From NCBI GenBank assembly GCA_945983195.1, contig CAMFSS010000175.1, forward strand, positions 1 through 5,406: a stretch of DNA of 5,406 nt, in the 5' to 3' direction. Made by a program: the position numbers and the translations under genes. The number at the start of each line of letters is the position of its first letter. Position 1 is the first letter of the stretch. The notes below the pieces were generated by a model. The model saw nothing but the letters and a program-made list of their open reading frames with translations. It was not told the DNA's origin and did not search any database. Origin of the DNA: an uncultured Prevotellaceae bacterium (GTDB taxonomy: Bacteria; Bacteroidota; Bacteroidia; Bacteroidales; Muribaculaceae). Of this stretch, positions 1 through 5,406 are shown piece by piece.

Positions 1-728
1 ACTCCAAAATTCTGGGCCCGAGCAGTCTCGCCAATACTGAACACATATATTTCGCGGGCGTCGAGCGGGTGCTTCGAAGTGGCATTGAATGTGAAGTCGC
101 TTGACGTTGATGGGTAGCTGGCGTTGCGTATCTGTCGCTCCACGGCAAGGCACATATTGTAGGTGACATTGACCGGGAAGATGTGGTGCAGCACATCAAA
201 TCCGCGCGTAAACAGCGCACAGCAAGCCATCAGCACAAGCCCGGAGGCTATTCCTACGAAAGAGTGGCGGCGCTGGCGTTTGCGGAACTCCGTGCCGAGA
301 GTCTTTTTGTTGAGCAGAGAGCGAATTGCAAGAAAGATGGTTGCACCGTAGATTATGAATACCGTTGCTACGCCAGGAATGAGATTGCCAAGCAGTTCAT
401 TGATTTCGGTTGAGTTGGTAGTGAGCACATTAAGAAACATGTCGACAGCAATCACTTGCTCTCCGAAAAGGTAAAGAAGGACAATCTGGAATGCATCGTA
501 GAAAATGAACAGGAACAGAATCCAGAACATTTTTCCGGGTTTGCGTGTGAGTGTAAAAAGGCACCAGAACACCGAAAATGGCAACACGATGTTGCACACT
601 TTGGTGAGTATGGGCATGCGCTCTGTGAAAAAGAGTACAAAATTAGGCAATGAGATTGACAGAATGAATATCCAAAAGATAATCTGTTGGTTATTTATCC
701 ATAAAAAGACCTTATTGAATTTTTTCAT
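1..728 (-). CDS. Phosphoethanolamine transferase, EptA/MCR-like (N-terminal part; 3' end off window)
   Basis: Membrane enzymes of this family move phosphoethanolamine from phosphatidylethanolamine to lipid A or other periplasmic glycans. The first 242 residues are visible. Five hydrophobic segments (about 17-36, 43-61, 67-89, 117-136, 156-174) match the family's five-helix N-terminal domain. The TTNSTE stretch at 103-108, followed by an EL pair, resembles the conserved TN..E segment near the lipid-binding face. The periplasmic sulfatase-fold domain begins near 226 with VFSIGETARAQNFG; Glu234 is the expected zinc ligand of the GETAR motif. The nucleophilic Thr and the other metal ligands lie beyond the window, so activity cannot be judged. 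ATG at 728 is the only start after an in-frame TAA at 740-738. The gene follows fmt by 27 bp and is probably co-transcribed with it. The acceptor (lipid A, core sugar or other) is not predictable from this part, so no gene symbol is given. Confidence 0.88.
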   Translation of the reverse strand, partial: MKKFNKVFLWINNQQIIFWIFILSISLPNFVLFFTERMPILTKVCNIVLPFSVFWCLFTLTRKPGKMFWILFLFIFYDAFQIVLLYLFGEQVIAVDMFLNVLTTNSTEINELLGNLIPGVATVFIIYGATIFLAIRSLLNKKTLGTEFRKRQRRHSFVGIASGLVLMACCALFTRGFDVLHHIFPVNVTYNMCLAVERQIRNASYPSTSSDFTFNATSKHPLDAREIYVFSIGETARAQNFG

Positions 729-755
729 CTGATACTTTTAATAAATTATGTGTGT

Positions 756-1739
756 TTACATTCTGAATCCGCGCAAGAATTCCTCGGTAGTCATACGCCG
801 CTTGCCGGCAATCTGAATTGAAGTGATTTCAATCCACCTACTGTCGCCGCAGGCGATTTTCATACGTTTTCCATCGGTTGCGACAGTACCTGGTGTAACG
901 GTGCTATCGGCCGATATGATGCGTGGCAGTGCGTCGTCGCTTGGTAATGCTGTGGCGAAAATCTTGGCGTGGTGCAGCTTCCCAGTAGCGTCTGCTATCT
1001 CAGTCCAGGCTGCCGGATAGGGAGACAAACCGCGAATTTGATTGTAGATGCTTCGGGAGTCGCGTGACCATACGATATGGCAAGTGTCGGTGAAGATTTT
1101 CGGTGCCGGAGTTGCTTCTACGCCTTTATTGCAAAGTTCGTCTTGCGGAATTGGGCGCACGTCGTCACGCAAAATTGCGTCGACTGTTTCAATCACCATA
1201 TCTGCACCCATCATCATCAGCCTATCATAGACGATACCCACATTGTCGGTTTCGGCAATGGGAATGCTACGTTGCTGAATAATGTCGCCGGTGTCTATTT
1301 CATGCTTCAGGAAGAATGTGGTCACTCCTGTTTCGGTGTCACCGTTCATCACCGCCCAATTAATTGGTGCTGCACCTCGATACTTTGGCAACAATGATGC
1401 ATGGAGATTGAATGTTCCGAGAGGAGGCATAGCCCACACCACTTCAGGCATCATGCGGAAAGCAATCACTATCTGAAGGTCGGCGTTCAGCTCACGAAGC
1501 TGTTCAACGAATGAAGGGTCTTTGAGCTTTTCGGGTTGCATCAGATTGAGGTTGTGCTCTACGGCATAGAGCTTTACTGCCGATTGCACCACTTTGTTGC
1601 CACGCCCGCCCACTTTATCGGGCATGGTAACAACACCCACAACATTGTAACCTCCTTTGACCAATCGGTCGAGGCTCTCAACTGCAAATTCGGGGGTTCC
1701 GAAAAAAACTATCCTTAAATCTTTTTTGTCTCTTGTCAT
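756..1739 (-). CDS. fmt: Methionyl-tRNA formyltransferase
   Basis: This cytosolic enzyme formylates the amino group of Met on initiator tRNA using 10-formyltetrahydrofolate, giving fMet-tRNA for translation initiation. The 327-residue length is normal for a full Fmt. The Rossmann-like N-terminal domain opens with FFGTPEFAVESL (12-23). A PDKVGGRG loop (40-47) corresponds to the tRNA-contacting insertion. The folate/catalytic region carries NLHASLLPKYRGAAPINW (111-128), with Asn111, His113 and Asp149 matching the catalytic triad N106/H108/D144 of the E. coli enzyme. The C-terminal tRNA-binding domain starts near 218 and has the family signatures IRGLSPYPAAW (235-245) and GKRRM..EEFLRGF (312-326). 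The ATG start lies 108 bp after the ClC gene; the stop is TAA. No deformylase gene (def) is adjacent. The leader is T/A-rich without a Shine-Dalgarno site, as expected in Bacteroidota. The identification is very secure. Confidence 0.98.
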   Translation of the reverse strand: MTRDKKDLRIVFFGTPEFAVESLDRLVKGGYNVVGVVTMPDKVGGRGNKVVQSAVKLYAVEHNLNLMQPEKLKDPSFVEQLRELNADLQIVIAFRMMPEVVWAMPPLGTFNLHASLLPKYRGAAPINWAVMNGDTETGVTTFFLKHEIDTGDIIQQRSIPIAETDNVGIVYDRLMMMGADMVIETVDAILRDDVRPIPQDELCNKGVEATPAPKIFTDTCHIVWSRDSRSIYNQIRGLSPYPAAWTEIADATGKLHHAKIFATALPSDDALPRIISADSTVTPGTVATDGKRMKIACGDSRWIEITSIQIAGKRRMTTEEFLRGFRM

Positions 1740-1847
1740 TGTATCTGATATAAAAAAGTGTGTTAGTATTAAGTCAACCTGTAAGGCCTGGTTGTTGTTC
1801 TGTTTAGCTATATCGTTATGCTTAAAAGAGGCTTTCAGTGTTTTATC
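1740..1847 (-). other. 108-bp intergenic gap between ClC gene and fmt
   Basis: This is the longest non-coding stretch in the window. Read on the minus strand, it holds a small imperfect hairpin just after the ClC stop (1837-1823, about 6 bp stem including one G-T pair, loop CCT) that lacks a following T-run, so it is not a good intrinsic terminator. Closer to fmt there is TTGACT (about 1771-1766) and, 7 nt before the ATG, TATATC preceded by six T residues. These could be read as a weak promoter, but the spacing is poor for either the sigma70 or the Bacteroidota TTG/TAnnTTTG pattern, and the start of transcription would fall almost on the ATG. An internal promoter for fmt is possible and unproven. 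Confidence 0.35.
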
Positions 1848-3653
1848 CTAATCGTCGGTGTAGTGCTTGAGCACACGGCGGTAGGAGTTGAAAATCTTTG
1901 ATTTTGATACGAATCCCACATATTTCCCTTTCTCCACCACAGGGAGATTCCAGGCATTTGTGTCGTCGAAGAGCTTCATCACCTTGTCCATCGACTCCCC
2001 TACTTCTATTTTTGCCGGAACCATTGCCATGAATTTGCTTACACGCATCTTGCGGTAAAGGTCGGGGCGGAACATGATGTTGCGGATATCGTCGAGCAGA
2101 ACGATTCCGAGGAGCTGCCCTTTGTCGTCGGTTACGGGGAAGAGGTTGCGGTTGGAGCGTGAAATGACACCAACCATCTCTTTCAGCGTCATGTCGGGGT
2201 GAACTTCGATGAAGTCTTTTTCGATTACGCTGTCCATTTTGAGCAGCGTGAGCACAGTCTTGTCCTTTTCATGTGTCAGTAGCTCACCTCTCTGTGCCAG
2301 ACGCATTGTGTAGATGCTCCATGGCAAGAACAGGCGAATAGTGCCGTAGGAGATTGTGGAAACGATGAGGAGCGGAAGGAACAGTTCGTAGCCACCCGTC
2401 ATTTCGGCGGTCAGGAAGATTGCCATCAGCGGTGCGTGCATTACAGCCGACATCACTCCAGCCATTCCCATCAAGGCAAAATTCTTGGTCGACAGTTCAC
2501 CGTCGCACAGCCCAAGCGTGTTGATTAGAATTGCGAAGAAGAATCCGGCCATGCAGCCCACCAACAGTGATGGCGCGAATGTTCCACCCACACCGCCGCT
2601 GCCGTTGGTGGCACTGGTTGCAAACACCTTGGCGAGTATAATCATGCCGATGAAGAGGATTACCATCCACACGTCATGCCTATAGTCGTAGAAGAGGCTG
2701 CCGTCGAATATTTGGGAGAACTGTCCGTTGAGCAGCAAATTGATTGGCCCGTAGCCTTCACCGTAGAGCGGTGGAAACAGGAAGATGAGCGAGCTCAGGA
2801 TTACTGAACCGAAGATAAACTTCAGCCACGGATTCTTCAATTTGCCGAAGGTGCGTTCCATCATGTTCATTACTTTTGTGAAATAGAGTGATACGAATCC
2901 GCAGAACACACCCAGCATAATCACGTAGGGAATGCGCGATGTGACAAAAGGCTCACTCTGTGAGAAGAAGAACTCAACATCATAGCCTGTAAACACGTAT
3001 GCTACAGTGGCTCCGGTGATTGAGGCTATCATCAGTGGCATTACTGATGCCGCAGTGAGGTCGAGCATCAGAACCTCAATTGTGAAAAGCATTCCTGCTA
3101 TCGGAGCTTTGAAGATTCCGGCAATACCGGCAGCGGCTCCACACCCCACAAGCAGCATGAGAATGCGTGGCGAAAGGCGGAAAGCACCGCCGAGATTAGA
3201 ACCTATTGCAGCTCCGGTAAATACAATTGGGCCTTCGGCTCCAACCGAACCTCCGAATCCGATTGTCACCGAGCTGGCAACGAGTGATGTCCACATGTTG
3301 TGTACTTTCAGTCGGCTCTTTTTTTGAGATATGGCATAGAGCACACGCGTTACACCGTGTGAGATGTTGTCGCGCACCACATAGCGCACGAAAAGGCTGA
3401 CTATGAGTATGCCAACAATCGGGAATATAAGATAGGAATAGTTGCCCTGGGTGATTGAAACGTGAGCAGTGAGCAGTGATGCTATCTCTGATATAATGAG
3501 CTTGAGCAAAAGAGCTGCAAATCCCGAAAGAATTCCCACAATGAGTGCCAGAATAAGCACAAAGTTGCGCTCAGTGATGTGCTTTTCGCGCCACTGTAGC
3601 ATCTTCATGTAGTGTCCTCTTATTTTGTCACTTTCAGTTATGTCTTTTTGCAT
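1848..3653 (-). CDS. ClC-family chloride channel/antiporter with two C-terminal CBS domains
   Basis: This 601-residue inner-membrane protein belongs to the ClC family, which conducts chloride or exchanges it for protons. The membrane part (about 28-450) contains GSVGAEGP (135-142), the GxEGP filter motif whose Glu140 is the external gate; FKAPIAGMLFTIE (181-193); and GGVGGTFAPSLLVG (353-366), the third filter motif. Tyr448 aligns with the central tyrosine (Y445 of the E. coli protein). The usual GSGIP motif is replaced by SHGVT (98-102), and the internal proton-path glutamate (E203 in E. coli) is Val194. Two CBS domains follow (about 472-525 and 536-590); such pairs commonly bind adenine nucleotides and modulate the pore. 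ATG 3653 is the first Met after an in-frame TGA (3662-3660). Met16 (3608) or Met18 (3602) are alternative starts and lie nearer the conserved WREKHI segment, so the true N-terminus may be shorter. The gene lies 27 bp after the sugar transferase. Whether it is a channel or an antiporter, and for which anion, is inference. Confidence 0.95.
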   Translation of the reverse strand: MQKDITESDKIRGHYMKMLQWREKHITERNFVLILALIVGILSGFAALLLKLIISEIASLLTAHVSITQGNYSYLIFPIVGILIVSLFVRYVVRDNISHGVTRVLYAISQKKSRLKVHNMWTSLVASSVTIGFGGSVGAEGPIVFTGAAIGSNLGGAFRLSPRILMLLVGCGAAAGIAGIFKAPIAGMLFTIEVLMLDLTAASVMPLMIASITGATVAYVFTGYDVEFFFSQSEPFVTSRIPYVIMLGVFCGFVSLYFTKVMNMMERTFGKLKNPWLKFIFGSVILSSLIFLFPPLYGEGYGPINLLLNGQFSQIFDGSLFYDYRHDVWMVILFIGMIILAKVFATSATNGSGGVGGTFAPSLLVGCMAGFFFAILINTLGLCDGELSTKNFALMGMAGVMSAVMHAPLMAIFLTAEMTGGYELFLPLLIVSTISYGTIRLFLPWSIYTMRLAQRGELLTHEKDKTVLTLLKMDSVIEKDFIEVHPDMTLKEMVGVISRSNRNLFPVTDDKGQLLGIVLLDDIRNIMFRPDLYRKMRVSKFMAMVPAKIEVGESMDKVMKLFDDTNAWNLPVVEKGKYVGFVSKSKIFNSYRRVLKHYTDD

Positions 3654-3680
3654 ACGTGTTCAAATTTCTGTTTACTTGTA

Positions 3681-5111
3681 TTAAATACCCTTGCCGGTAA
3701 GAACTGTTTCTACCGTATATACCATGATTTTAAGGTCGTTGAGAAGCGACATATTTTCAAGATATATAAGGTCATACTTCATTCGCTCAACCATTTCATC
3801 TACGCTGCCGGCATATCCGAATTTTACCATACCCATTGATGTGATGCCGGGTCGAACCTGATGAAGTAGCGTATAGAATGGTGCATGTTGGGTGATTTGG
3901 TCGATAAAGTATCTTCGCTCAGGACGCGGTCCCACTATCGACATATCGCCTTTAAGTACATTCCAGAATTGTGGCAACTCATCAATTCGGTATTTACGCA
4001 TGAAGCGGCCGAATGGCGTTATGCGCTCATCCTTGCTGCTTGAGAGTCGTGGTATTCCGTCGTGTTCGGCGTCAACATTCATAGTGCGGAACTTATAGAT
4101 GGTAAAAGGGCGGTTGTGCAGCCCGATTCTCGTCTGTCGGTAGATAATCGGTCCTTTTGATTCACGCTTGATGCGGATCGCCACATAGACGAATAGTGGT
4201 GAAAGCACTACCAGTGCCAAAACTGACAGCATACAGTCGGCAACGCGCTTTATGGTGCTTGCACTGTGCCCCATGCAACTGCCTGAAATGTCGACCAATG
4301 GCTCTCCGTGGTAATCGCTGAGGCGCACACGCGACGCAAGTATATTGTATATGTCGGGCTTGATTTTTATCGGCAGATTAAGTGGGAACAAAGTGTTGAC
4401 TGTTTCGAGAATAGCTTTGGCATTGTGCTTGGCAGGAATTATGATAAACTCGTTTACAGCCAGTGTGTTGCATACATCACCAATTTTGTCGATGCTATAT
4501 GCTTCTTCTTTGAGATTGGCACATTCGTGCTCACCGTTGATTCTCACATAGCCGACAACTTTGTAGCCAAGATGCTTGTTTTTGCCTGCAAGGTCTTTGC
4601 CGAAGGCCGCCGCCTTCTCGCTTGTGCCTATAATCAGCACGTTGGTTAGCAGTTTGCCTATTCTTATCTTGTGTGCAGATTGGTTGGTGAAATAAATACG
4701 CACCATATAGACAACTGCAAAAGATATGAACCAGAATACTATGATATGCTCATAGTTGTAGGCACGCTCACTGACCATATCATTGATTATTGCCACGAAG
4801 AAAACAATGAGTGCTGATACAAGCGATGTTATGAGTGTTGTTACGAGTTCTTGTAGACGCGATTTGCGGATTACTTCAATGTAGTAGCCCGAAAGGTAGT
4901 AGACGCCCATCATGGCAATCGGGAAAAGAATCTGCCCCATCACCACACTGTAGTCGGTGAGGAAAGACTCAAGTGTGGCGAAGCCCTGCATGGTTGCAAT
5001 ACGGTCGTTCCACAAAGTGTAACGCGCAATGTTATACAACAGCACGGCAATATTCGACGATATGAAATCGCCGACAACGTATTTTATTCTTTGTAGTTGA
5101 GTGCTTGTCAC
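3681..5111 (-). CDS. Polyprenyl-phosphate hexose-1-phosphate transferase (WcaJ/WbaP-type initiating sugar transferase)
   Basis: Enzymes of this type start glycan assembly by moving a sugar-1-phosphate from a UDP-sugar to undecaprenyl phosphate at the inner face of the inner membrane. The 476-residue size and layout match the large class. There are four N-terminal hydrophobic segments (about 10-28, 55-78, 89-110, 121-140). A Rossmann-like CoA_binding_3 domain begins with NVLIIGT (157-163). The catalytic bacterial sugar transferase domain begins at KRVADCMLS (288-296) with its re-entrant membrane helix (about 293-312). Catalytic signatures are FRTM (341-344), RIDELPQFWNVLKGDMS (375-391) with the Asp377-Glu378 dyad, VGPRPE (393-398) and RPGIT (420-424). 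The start is GTG: no ATG or TTG lies between the in-frame TAG of the upstream gene and this codon, and the next Met (41) would cut off the first helix. The sugar (glucose, galactose or other) cannot be told. No other glycosyltransferase is visible nearby. Confidence 0.95.
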   Translation of the reverse strand: MTSTQLQRIKYVVGDFISSNIAVLLYNIARYTLWNDRIATMQGFATLESFLTDYSVVMGQILFPIAMMGVYYLSGYYIEVIRKSRLQELVTTLITSLVSALIVFFVAIINDMVSERAYNYEHIIVFWFISFAVVYMVRIYFTNQSAHKIRIGKLLTNVLIIGTSEKAAAFGKDLAGKNKHLGYKVVGYVRINGEHECANLKEEAYSIDKIGDVCNTLAVNEFIIIPAKHNAKAILETVNTLFPLNLPIKIKPDIYNILASRVRLSDYHGEPLVDISGSCMGHSASTIKRVADCMLSVLALVVLSPLFVYVAIRIKRESKGPIIYRQTRIGLHNRPFTIYKFRTMNVDAEHDGIPRLSSSKDERITPFGRFMRKYRIDELPQFWNVLKGDMSIVGPRPERRYFIDQITQHAPFYTLLHQVRPGITSMGMVKFGYAGSVDEMVERMKYDLIYLENMSLLNDLKIMVYTVETVLTGKGI

Positions 5112-5122
5112 GTTATTGCCAT
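5108..5122 (-). promoter_or_regulatory. Possible 4-codon minicistron overlapping the GTG start
   Basis: On the minus strand an ATG at 5122-5120 opens a tiny frame (Met-Ala-Ile-Thr) that ends in TGA at 5110-5108. This stop overlaps the sugar transferase's GTG start in a GTGA arrangement. Such overlap can couple translation by re-initiation, which would help a weak GTG start that lacks a Shine-Dalgarno site. It may equally be chance: a 15-base frame is easily found at random. Confidence 0.2.
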
Positions 5123-5141
5123 TAAGTTGCTGGAATTTGGG

Positions 5142-5406
5142 CTATTTTCGCAGAATCTTGAAAGTACCGTCGGACGAAAGCTTAATTATGCTCGATGGCT
5201 TAACAGCTGTGGTATCGTCTTGCCTGAATGTCACCACATAGTCGACACCGCGCTTAATTTCGTCGCTGATGTCGGCAAATGTCGGTGCAGATGGCTGTCC
5301 GCTGATATTGGCTGATGTCGACACGATAGGTCGTCCAAAGCGTTGGCACAACTGCTTTGAGAAATCTTCGCGAGTGATGCGTATGCCGATACTGCGGTTA
5401 TCACCC
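5142..5406 (-). CDS. Threonylcarbamoyl-AMP synthase, Sua5/YciO/YrdC family (C-terminal part; 5' end off window)
   Basis: The family makes threonylcarbamoyl-AMP from threonine, bicarbonate and ATP, the first step of t6A formation at position 37 of ANN-decoding tRNAs in the cytosol. The last 87 residues are visible. They begin GDNRSIGIRITREDF, matching the strand with the family's conserved R-[IV]-P-like segment. They continue through RPIVSTSANISGQPSAP, the STSAN.SG nucleotide-binding signature, and KPSSIIKL, the PSTI-like motif near the C-terminus. The frame is open to the right edge; the N-terminal KxR-containing half, roughly 100 residues by comparison with the usual family length, is outside. 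The stop is TAG at 5144-5142. This appears to be the short YrdC-domain form without a Sua5 C-terminal domain, because it ends about 55 residues after STSAN. YciO paralogues share these motifs, so tsaC rather than yciO is likely but not certain. It precedes the sugar transferase by 30 bp. Confidence 0.92.
   Translation of the reverse strand, partial: GDNRSIGIRITREDFSKQLCQRFGRPIVSTSANISGQPSAPTFADISDEIKRGVDYVVTFRQDDTTAVKPSSIIKLSSDGTFKILRK

Noticed and set aside
183..653. Small plus-strand open frames and a 62-residue minus-strand frame over the left end
   Set aside because: This region is explained by the partial phosphoethanolamine transferase, which has the five membrane segments and the GETAR motif in one uninterrupted minus-strand frame.
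1077..1397. Plus-strand open frame of 106 residues inside fmt
   Set aside because: It lies fully antisense to a very well supported gene and shows no recognisable domain; it is a shadow of the fmt codons.
727..1750. Shared 8-bp string (TATCAGAT on the minus strand) at the fmt and phosphoethanolamine transferase starts
   Set aside because: Present at 1750-1743 and 734-727, but short, A/T-rich and at different distances from the ATG; likely chance.
1823..1837. Hairpin after the ClC stop as an intrinsic terminator
   Set aside because: The stem is short with a G-T pair and a 3-nt loop, and no T-run follows on the minus strand.
3007..3327. Plus-strand open frame of 106 residues, rich in Pro and Ala
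   Set aside because: It is antisense to the conserved ClC filter region; its composition reflects the complement of Gly/Ala-rich membrane codons.
3464..3477. Tandem 7-bp repeat (gagcagt twice)
   Set aside because: Only two copies, inside ClC coding sequence near Ser59-His64; it fits normal Leu-Leu/Ala codons and disrupts nothing.
4308..4649. Plus-strand open frame of 113 residues
   Set aside because: It is antisense to the Rossmann-like domain of the sugar transferase, with no family signature.
5097..5315. Frameshift near the sugar transferase start, with ATG 5122 as the original start
   Set aside because: The GTG frame already encodes a normal-length N-terminus with its first membrane helix; the ATG frame stops after four codons, so no frameshift is needed.

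Overview
The window looks like a stretch of a Bacteroidota chromosome, most likely order Bacteroidales. A Muribaculaceae or Bacteroides-like host is plausible but not proven. The basis is the protein flavour (a ClC channel with two CBS domains, a Bacteroidales-like fmt, a YrdC/Sua5 protein), the absence of any AGGAGG-type Shine-Dalgarno site before all four visible starts, and short A/T-rich leaders. All coding capacity is on the minus strand. I found no RNA gene, mobile element, CRISPR array or convincing terminator.

In transcription order (right to left) the layout is: the C-terminal part of a Sua5/YrdC threonylcarbamoyl-AMP synthase (runs off the right edge); a WcaJ/WbaP-type polyprenyl-phosphate hexose-1-phosphate transferase with a GTG start; a ClC chloride channel or antiporter with tandem CBS domains; methionyl-tRNA formyltransferase (fmt); and the N-terminal part of an EptA/MCR-type phosphoethanolamine transferase (runs off the left edge). 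Gaps are 30, 27, 108 and 27 bp, so the genes could be one transcript. The 108-bp gap before fmt is the only roomy place for an internal promoter.

Two genes serve tRNA and translation (t6A synthesis and initiator-tRNA formylation). Three are envelope proteins: an ion channel or transporter, the first step of glycan assembly on undecaprenyl phosphate, and phosphoethanolamine addition to lipid A or another periplasmic glycan. This looks like a housekeeping run with envelope genes interspersed, not a dedicated new system. The points most worth a second look are the non-standard ion-pathway residues of the ClC protein, the glycan-initiating transferase standing apart from any visible glycan cluster, and the phosphoethanolamine transferase at the left edge.
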